From the NCBI GenBank assembly GCA_009829735.1, contig CM020619.1:20961816-21025815 (forward strand): a stretch of DNA of 64,000 nt, read 5' to 3'. Of this stretch, positions 40,075 through 51,641 are shown piece after piece. A program made the position numbers and the translations under genes. The notes below the pieces were generated by a model. It did not search any database. It was not told where the DNA came from and saw nothing but the letters and a program-made list of their open reading frames with translations. Position 1 is the first letter of the stretch; the number at the start of each line of letters is the position of its first letter. The DNA is from Pyropia yezoensis. Its lineage: Eukaryota; Rhodophyta; Bangiophyceae; Bangiales; Bangiaceae.

Positions 40075-41691
40075 ACGTTTGCGGTAGCGCAGGAGTTTGT
40101 CAATGACATACTCGTCGTGGGCGACGGGTTCCGGTCGCGGTTTGTCAAACCCATCACGCTGTAGATTTGGGACGTCATCCTTGGTGACAACGGGTCTTGG
40201 TGCCGGCGTGGCGTGGTCGCTGTTGATGCGTTTCTCAATCCCGTCGATGTCGAAGACAAAAGTAGACTCGTCGGCATCGACGACCAAGAACGGCTCAATG
40301 GCCTTACGATCCAGTCTGTTAGCCCGCTGATGATTTGTCGTGTAGACGTAGTCACCAATCTTGATCTTGTCATTCCGTTTGCCCAGGATGGCATCGAAGT
40401 TATGTTTGTGACGCTGTTGCGTCTCACGCAAGGCCTCGACAACCGCGGGGATCTGCACGCGCAGTCTGGCCATGAATTCGCGCTTGCGCGCGAGGGGGAA
40501 GCCATCGCTCAGTGTACCCAGAGGCTTAATAGATGTGCATGGTGGCAAGTTGCGAACCGAAAGGTTGAGAACTCGTCGAGGGATGACGAGCTCGAATGGG
40601 GCAATGCCCGTTGAGCGATGGGGTTGGCTGCTATAAGCCGATGTGAGGATCGGCAGGAGCACGTCCCAACGTGTAGGGTCTTCAGTCACGTTGTGGCGTA
40701 GTTGAGTTGTAATGGTACGATTGTACCTTTCAACTTGACCTTTCGTCTGTGGATGGTATGCCGTAGTACGGATCTTCTCGATCCCAAGTACCTTCATGAC
40801 AGCGATGAAGAAGTTCGACATGAACTGAGGTCCTTGGTCCGACAGGATTTTGTCAGGCGGTCCGTAACAGGCAACCCAGTGGTCAATGACGGCTGAGGCT
40901 ACTGAAATAGCCGTGATGGTCTTAAGTGCAATGCACTTGGTCAGCCTCGCGAACCTGTCGGTAATGACGAGTATGAAGCGGTTCCCGCTTTTGGTGGGCG
41001 GCAACGGCCCAAGAATATCAATCGATATGTCCGTCAACGGTTCCGTTGCGGGAAAGGGCGTCAACGGTGTGGTGTGTCGCCGGAGTGCGAGTCAGTTCTG
41101 CGCACAAGAGGTGCATTTGGTAATTCTACCGTGGATGTCCGTAATGATGGACGGCCAATAGAACTTGGTTCTCATCGTGTAATACATCTTGTTCATGCCC
41201 GAGTGGGCAGACACCGTGGAGTGGTGTTGGAGAGCCAAGATCTTGTCTTGTCGATTTTTTAGAATAACGAACTGGTTGCCGAATCGGGTTCGGCGGTAGA
41301 GGGCGTGGTTGTCGTCCAGGAAGAACGACTTGGCCGTTCCCTTGGCAAAGTTATCCATTGTGGATTTACAGGAGTCATCGGACTGCTGTTCCTCAGTAAT
41401 GTCTTGGAAGTCAAAAGAGCTGGGGTCAGCTGTCCCAGTGTACCGTTTGGCTCTGTTAGTGAGGTCGATGACAAATCGTCGATAGACGTTGCACATTCCC
41501 AAGAAGCTTTCCATTTGCGTCTTTGTCTTAGGGAGCGTGGCATTGCGCAAGGCTGCGGTGTTCTTCTTAAGAACGTGTAATTTACCAGCGGTAATGGTGT
41601 GTCCGAGATATTGTACCTCGCTAGTGAACCACTTGCATTTCTCATGGTTGAGAGTGACGCCAGCCTCTCGTAGGCGAGTTAGTACCTGGTC
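40075..41691 (-). pseudogene. Gyp-4 integrase and RT end, RNase H missing
   Basis: From high to low coordinates: RT thumb (YLGHTITAGKLHV, SFLGMCNVYRRF), then within about 25 residues the pre-integrase linker (ITEEQQSDDSCKS), so the whole RNase H domain is deleted near 41400. The HHCC box (HHSTVSAHSGMNKMYY ... CTSCAQN) is followed by a TGA at 41092. The integrase core is intact (SIDILGPLP, LSDQGPQF, GQVERYNRT). The C-terminal part ends in the first strand of a chromodomain (HDEYVIDKLLRYRKR) cut by the gap. Family knowledge: RNase H is required to degrade the RNA template, so this copy is non-autonomous. Confidence 0.9.
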
Positions 41692-43205
41692 CACATCTTT
41701 GATGTGCTGAGCGGCTGTTGCCTAGGAGATTATGACGTCGTCAAGGTACACGAGGCAGATTTGCCATTTAAATCCGGATAGGATGATGTCGAGCGCACGC
41801 TGGAGCGTAGCGGGTGCGTTGGTCAGGCCGAAGGGCATACCAGTCCAGTCGAAGATGCCGTTGTGCGTTGTGAACGCAGTCTTCTCTTGATCCTTCTTCG
41901 GAGTGGCACTTGCCAGGGCCCACCGGTACAGTCAAGCAAAGTGATTACCTTTGCGTCACCGAGTGAGTCGAGGCAGTCCTCCATGCGAGGGAGTGCGTAA
42001 GCATCCTTTTTGGTTATTTTGTTCAGTCGTCGGTAATCGACGCAGAAGCGGGCCTTCCCATTCTGTTTGGGCACTATGACGACGGGGCTTGCCCAATCGC
42101 TGTGACATGGTTTCATAACCTTGAGCTTCAACATTTTGTTGATCTGATCGACAATGATCGCCCGCTTGAACGCTCCCGTTCGGTAGGGTTGTGACCTGAT
42201 CAGGACGGTGCCCGGTGGGGTGACGATGACATGTTCAGTCGCGTGTATCACGCCCAGTGTTCCGTACCACATCTTGCCGTGCTTAGCCAGCATGTCCTTG
42301 ATTTGCTGATGCAAATAGTGCGGTGCATCGTGGAGATCAATATCTTCGAAAGAGTTTCGCGTCTCTTCGACAGAGGCCGCGGAAGGTGCGGCAAGTTCCC
42401 CGACGGGTGCTGTGAGCACTAGTCCCGAGTGGGGTTCGGCGAATGCGACTGTGCATCCCTTTCGGATAATGACCGTATCAGGTCCGAATGTACAGATCTT
42501 GACCAAATGTGATTCGTCCGGCTTCACGGTGGCCACACCATGGGCGACTGCCATAGACTTGTGCGGGCACAAGCGTGCATCGCGCTGCATGTTTACCAAC
42601 CCTGGGGTTTCGTGTGTGACCATGACCCAATCTTCGGTCTGACCCTTGATCCGGGTCTGCTTGCATGCTCGGACCTTGGCCGGTTCCTCGGTCCATTGAG
42701 GGGCCATGTTGCCCATGTATTGGATCCCCAGTATGGGCGACTGATTTCTTGGCTGGGTCTCTGGAGTTTGCCAAACGATGCGCTTGAGTCTGGGCAGAAT
42801 TGCCTTTATGTGAGTATTCAAAAACTCGGTCCCAAGGATACATTGACCTGATAAGTTCAGGGTTACGTAAAAACGTACGAAGGCTTGAATTCCTTCGGTG
42901 TCTACGAAGAGGTAGATGGCTTGTGGCGCTTGAATGGTCTTGCCATTTGCATCAACGATGCGTGGAGTTTCATCCAGCAGTTCAGCATATTTTCGCCACT
43001 GAGGCGGCAGGATATCAGGTCTGACTAAGTTCACGCCGGCTCCCGTATCGAGAATGGGGCGTACACTTCTTGTATTGTCGAGGTCAGTGCCCAAACAGGC
43101 CGATATTTCGTAGTGCCGCTGGACTTTGCTCAGTATCTTTGTGCCTTTAGGTCTGGCGGGTCTTGCAGGCGAGGAGGCGTCGGGGCAGGCGCCCGCCGGT
43201 CCCAA
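41692..43205 (-). pseudogene. Gyp-4 protease and RT
   Basis: Protease motif PILDTGAGVNLVRPD near 43060, then the RT N-terminal part (SPVVIVPKQNGKARFCVDYRRL). A frameshift near 41905 follows WQVP; the other frame continues with FTTHNGIFDWTGMPFGL and the active-site YLDDVII, then a TAG at 41722. There is no gag-pol fusion: gag ends in another frame at 43208. The same lesions are present in the second assembled copy, so they are real, not base-calling errors. Confidence 0.88.
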
Positions 43206-43207
43206 AC

Positions 43208-44290
43208 TTATTCGTTTTTTGAGTCGGGCTCATCATTCGAGGTCTTGGAGTCGGTAGACTCATCGCTACCTGAGTCCCGTAGGACTTCTTTGTCAACAAT
43301 AGCGTTGACCTGCTTGCGCCCTTCCTCCTCGACGAGGGCCATGATGCGTGCTTGCCGGCGTTCCCGTCGTGGCTTAGGGAAGCGCGAGGCAACGTGCCCG
43401 GTCTCGTTACAGTTGTAACGCGTGTCGTTGGCCCGTGGGTGCGACGTTCCCGTTGTGTTGGGCGCGTCCGTTCTGACGGCCTTCACTGGGGCATAGGGTC
43501 GATCGACCGCTCGCTGGGGCGCGGCCGGGGCGGAGTCAATTTGACCCACCGTGATCATGGGTGGTCGGCTGGCCTTGGTAGATTGGCGCAGCCGCTTTGC
43601 CTCTTCCCACAACCCCGGTGCTGCCGCTACCGTGTCCGCCGTTGGGCGATCCGGGAAATGGCTGTCCAGCACGCGGACAATTGGCTTGATCAAGTCAGAT
43701 AGACCGTTAATGAATACATCTTTAACATCGTGCGCGTTGAAGAGGCCGCACAGGCGATCGCATGCGGCTTCCACCCGGGTGCCAAACACCCGTGGGACCT
43801 CAGTGTCCACTTGAGACATAGTGATGATGTCATGGTAGGCTGTTGCCAATGCGGCATGCGTAGCGTGCTTCTTGAGAGGCCAGTTCACTTCGTCACCATA
43901 TGTGCTTAGCTCGTAGCGCTTGTCGTGCACCACTGTTTTGGCCGCACTTGCGAAAGATCGCTTGGCCGCCCCGGCGAGCCGGAAGGCCACTCGCGGAAAT
44001 GCTTGACCATGGGTCGATCAGGTGGCGTCGCACGTACGACGAAAGGTTGTCAAAAAGGTGAATGCACCGAGGGGGTCGCCTCCATTGAAGGAGTCTCGAC
44101 CTTGGAATGCGCCATCAAGGCGCTTGTTCATCTTGCTGGTGTCTTTGACCATAGAGGGGGTACGCTTGACACTACGGCGTAGAAGGAAGTACGTGCGGTA
44201 GTCCAGTAGTGACTTGAACCTGTAGCATCCCTGGCCCCGACTTGGCGCCGACCCGGGACTGCGACCAGAGGGCACCAGGTGCCAGAACAC
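43208..44290 (-). pseudogene. Gyp-4 gag, capsid and nucleocapsid
   Basis: The capsid start FKSLLDYRTYFLLRRSV and DPLGAFTFLTTFRRTCDAT aligns with Gyp-2 gag (FDCETYALHIRS ... VFEFLRRFTKACDD). A TGA at 44018 breaks it, then the same frame runs to 43208. The zinc knuckle reads RYNCNETGHVASRFPK: the first and last Cys of the CCHC box have become Arg and Phe, each by one or two base changes, so zinc binding is lost. The tail is acidic (SDESTDSKTSNDEPDSKNE). Confidence 0.85.
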
Positions 44291-45544
44291 GCCCGCCGTG
44301 TGGTGATGGTCGGCGGCCGTGGCCCGTGCCCGGCACTGGGATGCGGTGGACTACGCTACCCACACGTGAGAGAGGGATTTCTGATGGGTTCTTGCATATT
44401 TGTGAGGGACTTGATTTGAGAGAATTTGAGTGTGAGACTAGTGAGTGGGAATAGAATTAGTAGTGATAGTGGCCCCCGACCTGACGAGGTTAGACTCGGG
44501 TCGGGGCCACTCGGGGTATGGGGGGGCTACCTGGCCAACGTGCCGAGGCTCCCCCAGATGCACGTTAAGAGGGACAGCGAGGCGCCCTTGGCCCGCGCCC
44601 TCAGGAAAAAGACAACTGCGCGTTTGCTTTCCTCTTCCCCGTGTGCACTACCGTGCGTATCTGTTTGCTCTGCGAGCAAGCACGTGAGGCAACAGGCAAA
44701 CCACTCTCGTAGTTCCCCTTTCTGTGTTACCTGTCCCTTTTCTCCGAGGGATATTGACACGTGTCTGAGAGGATCGAGTTTTATACCACAGGACCGACTG
44801 TTGCCTGGTCTAATGACCAACTTGCGGATCCCGATTTTCATCAGCCCGATCGCGGATCCGGGTTGTCGACGACGCCTGCTCATTCGACGACGTCGAGCGA
44901 CAGAGCTCTCTGATGAGCTACATCTCTTGCTCGATGAGCTTAGGCTGGTAGGCGGGGACGGGTCCCCGCCTCCTTCGCTACTTTCGTCCGAAGACGAGGA
45001 AGACCAGGATGATGAATGATCGGTTGATGTCTCATCATCAGCAGATGATGCGTCTCCCCCCCCGTTCACTTGAACGCTTTGCCGCAGCCTCCGATCGGAG
45101 GGTCTTGATTTGGCGCTCAAGTGAGCGGATCCGATGACTCTTCATATGAAGATTGCCGGTTGGCGGGTTAGAAGTAGATCGGGGCTGATTGCTCGTCTCG
45201 TCCTTGGCCACTGGCCGTCGGTTCGACGGCGTCCGTTGACGTACAGTCTCATTTGAGGGTGGCTTCCTCAGCTCCTCAAGATGCGATGCCAGTAAGGCGT
45301 CGGCTTCTTGCAACGCCTGGTTAGCAACCTCTTGGGCATCAAGGCGGGAACGAAGTGTCTCCACCGCCGCCTCCAGGCTCTCCATTTCGGAGGTCTTGTC
45401 CTCCGAAGTGGGAGTGGGGGGGGTAACTCCCGGGGTCGGAGGGCGGACACTTCCGCTCCCTCAGCCTGGAGGCGTGTAGTCCGAAAGCAGGGCGACTCCC
45501 TTACCCTTGGGTCGACGAGCGCCGTCAGGTGCTCCCGTTGCCAT
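44291..45544 (-). pseudogene. Gyp-4 leader and probable gag N-terminal part
   Basis: An ATG at 45544 starts a frame with a TGA after 27 codons (45461). The same frame then continues with a strong coiled coil (SLEAAVETLRSRLDAQEVAN) to 45038. A shift at the eight-C run near 45060 leads to a Ser/Asp/Glu-rich then Arg-rich stretch. Between about 44800 and 44290 coding character fades; a TATAAAA motif near 44780 on the minus strand hints at inserted LTR-like sequence there. The gag assignment rests on position between primer site and capsid. Confidence 0.5.
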
Positions 45545-45748
45545 ATCGCAACCCGGCGTAAGCTCCAATCGGCGCGCCCGGCGTCACTGATCTAAAGGTC
45601 CCCGTGGCACGACGCCCGGCGTCGTCCAGCCTCCACCAGTCGGTGTTGTCGCCCGGCGCAACACCCGATCTAATGATCGTCAACGCAACTGCCACAAGGC
45701 AACAAGGAACACGTTCGAGCGTACAGCGGCGCCGCACACGAGCAGGAT

Positions 45749-45765
45749 CCCCTGCTGCTCCACCA
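45749..45765 (-). promoter_or_regulatory. Primer binding site of Gyp-4
   Basis: TGGTGGAGCAGCAGGGG on the minus strand, one base inside repeat alpha. Identical to Gyp-1 and Gyp-2, although the LTRs are unrelated. Confidence 0.8.
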
Positions 45766-45766
45766 A

Positions 45767-46172
45767 TGTGGAATAAGTGTTGATCAATAATGAGGAAATG
45801 GGACCGACAGGCCGCAAGAGCGGACAGCGACAGCTATTACCGTTAAGGCAAAGAAGACAGTCCTTTATGGCCCGGACGTCCAATGGGGAGCAAGCCAGCC
45901 CGACGGCGGCGGCGAGCCCCCACGTCGAACATAAGGGCGAGACATGATGCCGGTCGAGCCACCGAGCGGAGGCCGAAAGGCCGATCGCTACGAGCATGGC
46001 AAACAATACGAAAGATCCCTCCAAAACAAGGACAGCTAACAATACAAAACAAAAGTCGTCCCTCAAAGGGCAAGCCACAAGTGATCCCAAACCAACAAGG
46101 TTGGGGCCACCATTCAGGGGGGCTACAAGCCCGACAATACCGGAATTCGGTATGAACGGCGCGTATGCTACA
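45767..46172 (-). repeat. LTR-like repeat alpha, copy B (5' LTR of Gyp-4)
   Basis: 406 bases; on the minus strand it begins TGTAGCATAC and ends TTATTCCACA, directly followed by T and the primer site. It is homologous to 19143..19547. Confidence 0.75.
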
Positions 46173-46185
46173 GAGAACCCGGGAG

Positions 46186-47296
46186 TGTGAATACGCTGGC
46201 AGGTGGGGGGCGCCTACTGAGCCGCACCCTCGTGCCACACGACGGGGCGAGACGGGGAAACCCAACGAGCGATCAGGGATTAGACGTTGGACCTGACCCT
46301 ACCAAGATTGTGGAGATAACGACGTTTGGGATTGGTTAACCTTCGACGGGGTGGGGCCAAACGTCGACAATGCTTGGTCAAACCTCGGCGGTGGTCGACT
46401 TGTTTATTGATTGTGTTGGACCAGATTGGTTCGATTGTGTGTTTTACAAGACCGTCATTGGTCGGGTTTATGCATTGTTGTTGCTTGCGTGGAAGGGGCG
46501 CTTGGCGGGTTATCTTCCACATCCGTGGGTCTGCGGTAATTTGGGGAAGGGGGGCTTGATTTGCGTCCGTGGGCGTGCCGGGTGCGCGCGCCGCAGCGTG
46601 CTGCGTACACGCGTGCGGCGGGGGAGGGTATGAGTCCCTGTCTTGCCGGCAGCGCCCGAAAGTGTCTCAGACACAAAGCACAGGCTGGGAGCCCTCCCAC
46701 TGGTCGGAACCACAAGCGTGCCAGAAGCATATTCCGGAAGCACGTTGTGGGGCATAACGAAAGTACTCGGACACAAACGAATTCCATATAGTTGCAGACA
46801 CGCTCAGACACGCCTGGAGAGTGGTCGAAAAAGCACGTGTTCTTCCGCCGACTCTGAAGCACGCTTTGAGCATCCGAACTCCTACCAAAAGAGCAGTTGA
46901 GTGGGTCACAGCTTCCGGCGAAGATGTCACCAAGTACATCCAGCGAACGGACGGCGTGCCCTTGCATTGGATGTAGCTTACAATGGGTGGTAAATTTTCC
47001 CAGGCGCCCACCAGGCACGAACACGTGCGTGTGCTTTGTGCCTGGCCGTCAAGACTGCCCCGGTGCTCGGACATGAAATCACGGAGTTAACCCTGTGTCT
47101 CGGCAGACACATGCACTTTTCTGGCCGCCGTCAAGACGGGGCCTGAGAGCACCCGGCCGTGTACCTGAGTGCTGGGCGCCCTTAGCCCAGCAGACTTGAC
47201 ATTGGAACTCGCCAGCCCACGTCGGGGTGTCGGTTCGCCCGTGTCTGTCTCGTAGGCTATACTGCGTTTTTCGCCACATCTTCGCCGATACTCACA
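46186..47296. repeat. LTR-like repeat beta, copy B (long form)
   Basis: Same ends as 12615..13213 but 1111 bases long. About 510 bases (roughly 46633-47146) have no counterpart in copy A, and they break the TATA region (TATAAGAG there, TATGAG here). It starts 13 bases after repeat alpha. Confidence 0.7.
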
Positions 47297-47542
47297 CTGG
47301 CGGGGAAGTGGGCGGCTGGCACGATTTTCGGCCGACTCCCTTGACTGGCCGCGGCAACAGGATCGGCGATTGCGCTCGGCAATTGTCAGAGGCTCGACAG
47401 CAGAATACGAACTTCGACGATGCCGCCTCCACTCCCCGCCACAAAACGTGTCAGCACTCCCCCGCGACGGGCGGGTGCCGGAAGCGGGTGGGTGGCGTTG
47501 TCCACCCCGCGCTCCGCAGCGCCAACAGTGGAATAACGAAAA

Positions 47543-47625
47543 ATAGATATCGGAGAGCCGGAATCGAACCCGGGCCCTTGAGAAGTAAGCGGAATGGCGC
47601 GCTCAAACCACCACGCAACCGAGCG
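47543..47625 (-). ncRNA. tRNA-derived SINE-like sequence
   Basis: On the minus strand a perfect pol III B box GGTTCGATTCC (47570-47560) is preceded at about 50 bases by a D-arm-like GCTC...GAGC pair (47624-47621 with 47604-47601), and a run of five T follows about 17 bases after the B box. Acceptor and anticodon stems do not fold, so it is not a working tRNA. A SINE head or tRNA pseudogene is the best reading. Confidence 0.5.
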
Positions 47626-47699
47626 AAATCCCTGACCTCTCGAGCCAGATTTGGGGTTTTCTCCCCATCTCATTACGAGTACCTACCTTTTAGGTAAGC

Positions 47700-50600
47700 C
47701 GATCAGTGATTATGTATTATGCTACATATGCAGATGCTGTCGGGTTGACGGACCGATACAATCCGATGCGTCGGATCTGTGCTGAAATTTGATTGGCCCC
47801 TGAAAAGGGGGGTGGGCTGGCGGGGCGTTCCGCGGGGGGGGCGGTGTATCCTGGATATGTGCTTCCAAGGCCGCTCCAGGGCACCCGCTATAAGTCCACC
47901 GCGGCGTACGGGGTCGCCCCGCGCCACCGGTCGTACTCGGCAGACCGGCCGTCGAACCTCCGCGCGAGCAGCTCTGCCCGCCACGCCTCCTCCCGCGTTC
48001 GACCCGCGCCCCCCTTCGTCCCTCCCCCGCCCCCCCCCCGCCCCCCGATCCCCCCAGAGAACGAAAGCCGTGACGGAGGGCGAGAGTCCCCTCCTGCTCC
48101 CCCGCGACCGATCCCCCGCCCGCCCCCGTTTTCATCTCGGCGCTGCTGCCCTTTCCCCCCAGCCAGCAGTCCCCTCCCTGTGGTGCAGCTCCCCCCCCTC
48201 CAGGACACAGTGTCCTCTCGCCCCAGAGTGCAGGTGGCCTCGTCCAGACCGCTGTGGCTTTTGTTTTTTTTGTCTCCAAGAGACAAGGGCTCGCAAGACC
48301 TTTTTTGCTTTTTAGAGACACGCGCTGATGCTTCTCTCTCCCCTCCAGGAAGGCCCAACGCCCCGCACGCCCTCTCCATACACCTCATCGACCTACCCTT
48401 TTCCAGACGTGACGCTGCTTTTTCTTTTTGTCTCCCCAGAGAAACAAGAGTGCTGACTATTTTATCTTTACTCATGCCTGCCAGACGCGGGTGTGCCAGT
48501 TGGTACAGTTTAGGAAGGCCCGGTCCAGACCAGTCGGCCTGGCCGGCCATAAGGCGCGGGAAGTTGCCCGCGCCCCCCCAGTGAGGGTAAACAGCGTGCA
48601 TTCGCGGAGGTAGGCAGGCAGAAGGGAGAATGACAGATAAAGAAGCAAGAGGAGAGAGAAAGAGAGGCGGCCGACAGGGCGCCAAAGGGCGCCACGCCGG
48701 GTAGGTGGGAGGGGCGCGAGGGCAAACGAACGTGCCGGCCGACGGCGGCCGGTGCGATCCCCCCCGCGCTTCGCCTCTTGTACCCCCTCCGGCGGACAGG
48801 TGGCCGTCGGCGCCGGATACGCCAAGTAGCCCAACCTCCCCCCCCTCCGCCGGGGAGATCTGGGTCCCACCCGCTAGGCGGACGCATAACGCCTTAAACC
48901 TCACAAACAAGACACATCATGTCTCTCAACAGACTGTCTCTCAACAGACAAAGACCCCCCCCCCTAGAGAGGAAGCCACTGCCGCAAACTCCCACCTCAC
49001 ACCCGCTGAACCTGCCTCTGCCCATCCGTCGCTGTGTCAGGGGGAAGGAAGCACGAACGTCACCTCCCCCTCCCCGAATGTCACCTCCCCCTGCCCGACA
49101 CCACCCGACCACTTCACCCCCCTCTCCCCCCCCCCCTCCCCTCAGCCACCGCCGCTGCGGCGGGTGCCGCGGGTACGCGCCGGTGCGCGCCCCACCAGCC
49201 ACAGCATCGTAACCGCCACCTCCACCACCGCCTCCGCCACGGAGCACCCTTCCCCCCCGACCGCTCTCCCGCCCCCCCCCCCAGCCCCCCTCACTGCTGC
49301 AGCTCGGGCAGCGGGGGGGGGGCGCCCCCAACAAGCGGCCGCTCGCCTGCCCAACCCTCCTCCCAAGCCGCCCTTCCGTCAGCTACCTCTCGGCCGTCCG
49401 ACCCCCCCCCCCTTGACCGCCGCTCGCCCCGGTGCAGGCACCCCCCAGCGCGCGCACGACCGCCCGACGGCCACCACAAGGGCACAAGCGCAGTGCTGGC
49501 AGGGGCGGGGCACACCCGCAGCGGCGGCGGCCAGCGGGGGGGCGGCAAGAGTGGCGTCGGCAGCGGCTGCGGGGGTGGCCACAGCGCGAGCGAGAGGCCG
49601 CCAACGGCCAGACCAACAGAAGGAAAGCGGCGGCGGGGGAGGGGGGGGGGGGGGGAGGCTGGTTGTGGGGATGGGCGAGGGCGGCGCCGCAGCGGGGAGG
49701 GGAGGGGAGAGGCAGAGAAGGCTGGCGGTTGGGGGGGGTGGCGCGGCGCGGGGGCGGCGGGGGGGGGAGAGCCAAGGTGGCGCGAAGGGGAGGAGGGCGC
49801 GCGGGAAGACGGGGGCACGGGGGGGGCCCCAGGGTGCAAACGGAGGCCATGATCGCACGCTCGAGCCGGCCATTCCCTCGATCGCGCAGGGGAGGCCGTC
49901 CGCGCGGGTTTTTATCCCCGAAGGGCGTCGGACTCGGCGCCCGATCGTCGCCACGATTGTGCGTTTCCACCAATCAATACGGTCCGACGGCACTCCGACG
50001 ATCGACTAGGAATACACCTGATATACTATACATAACCCCCTCCTTAAGTCCGAATCGTCCCCGATTCCGCCCAAGTCCCCCGGCCCTCTCGATCTGGAAT
50101 TCCCCAATTCCAGCAACGACACCTATTCCTCGTCATTCCTTACAGCCAAATCCCGCCACGTGTATTTCGGCCCTGTTCGCACGTTGACAGACGCCGCCTG
50201 ATACACGTGGCGACTTTCTCTACTCTTTGAGGGGACCCACAGCGCGGGCTCGTGGTGCTCGGGCATGAGGTGCGGGTAGTCGGCGAGCGGTTGGCGGTGG
50301 ATATGTTTCTACTGCGTTCACTTCCACAAGCGCAAATGCAACACAGCTAAAGGCGGCCATGCCTCAGGGCCCACAGCCCCCTCCCAAATCCCCGCGTCCC
50401 TGCAGACCTCCCTGCGTGGCGTACAGCGTCCAGCATGATTGTGTATTTGCGACGCAGAGCGGCACCCCCCACACGGCCCCCTGGCGATAGCGGAAAGAGC
50501 CTGGCAGGTGCGCTCGTGCACACAGCGGACGCGAATGGTTGGGAGGATAAGTCCCCCACCCACCGCCATTTTTCCCCCGCTCTCTGCTGGAGGGGGGCGG

Positions 50601-51141
50601 GGCGGAGGGGGGAAAAGAGGGGGAAGGGAGGAGGGGGCGGGCACCACGGTCGGTGCAGGCAGGCGTGGTGCGGCGGACGGACGGCGCGGCCATCGCAAGG
50701 AAGGCGACTGACGCAGGGAGGGCTGAGAAGCGGTCAGATGGCAAGCACCACTGGGAGTTGTGCAGGGTACAGTACCACCGGTCAAGACTCCTGTGTAGTA
50801 TCCGAGACTACCTGTAATTCTGTACCACGGTGCCGGCCGGTGAACGAAATGCACGCCCACAACCTGCCATGACAATCAGTGGCAAACAATGAAACTACAC
50901 GCTGCTCCAATTTAGAACCAGGCGAGTATCTAGATACTTTTCGAAGGGAATATTGCTGTGGCTGACCCGGAGGCGGATCGCAACCCGCGATTCGGCAGGG
51001 GCTTGTAAGCAGTGTGCCAGGGCGCGACGGTGCCAACCAGGCCCACTCCTCGGCTGGGCTTGCACGGCCCAAAAGCCCAGATGGTGTCCGACTGCCCAGC
51101 AGCGCGGCTGTGCAGGGACACTGCTTGACAAACGCCATTCT
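47700..51141. other. GC-rich DNA, no supported gene
   Basis: Open frames on both strands (longest about 434 codons, plus strand, 48705..50009) consist of Pro, Arg, Ala and Gly runs from C- and G-tracts and change length between the two assembled copies because of homopolymer indels. Nothing in the translations resembles a domain. Bases 49640-49830 are G-run-rich. Confidence 0.55.
48237..48530. repeat. Diverged tandem duplication of about 170 bases
   Basis: Two units share, in order, CCAGAC, a CTTTTTGTCTCC-like T-rich block, AGAGACAAG/AGAGAAACAAGAG and AGGAAGGCCC (48347 and 48519). Confidence 0.5.
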
Positions 51142-51641
51142 NNNNNNNNNNNNNNNNNNNNNNNNNNNNNNNNNNNNNNNNNNNNNNNNNNNNNNNNNNN
51201 NNNNNNNNNNNNNNNNNNNNNNNNNNNNNNNNNNNNNNNNNNNNNNNNNNNNNNNNNNNNNNNNNNNNNNNNNNNNNNNNNNNNNNNNNNNNNNNNNNNN
51301 NNNNNNNNNNNNNNNNNNNNNNNNNNNNNNNNNNNNNNNNNNNNNNNNNNNNNNNNNNNNNNNNNNNNNNNNNNNNNNNNNNNNNNNNNNNNNNNNNNNN
51401 NNNNNNNNNNNNNNNNNNNNNNNNNNNNNNNNNNNNNNNNNNNNNNNNNNNNNNNNNNNNNNNNNNNNNNNNNNNNNNNNNNNNNNNNNNNNNNNNNNNN
51501 NNNNNNNNNNNNNNNNNNNNNNNNNNNNNNNNNNNNNNNNNNNNNNNNNNNNNNNNNNNNNNNNNNNNNNNNNNNNNNNNNNNNNNNNNNNNNNNNNNNN
51601 NNNNNNNNNNNNNNNNNNNNNNNNNNNNNNNNNNNNNNNNN
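51142..51641. other. Scaffold gap, 500 N
   Basis: Exactly 500 N between block B and block C. The sequence right of the gap repeats the sequence starting at 40656, so the gap has no real size. Confidence 0.98.

Noticed and set aside
47543..47625. Functional tRNA gene
   Set aside because: The B box is perfect, but acceptor and anticodon stems do not pair and the D-loop is too long.
48705..50009. 434-codon plus-strand frame
   Set aside because: Low-complexity Pro/Ala/Arg/Gly sequence whose length changes between the two assembled copies through homopolymer indels.
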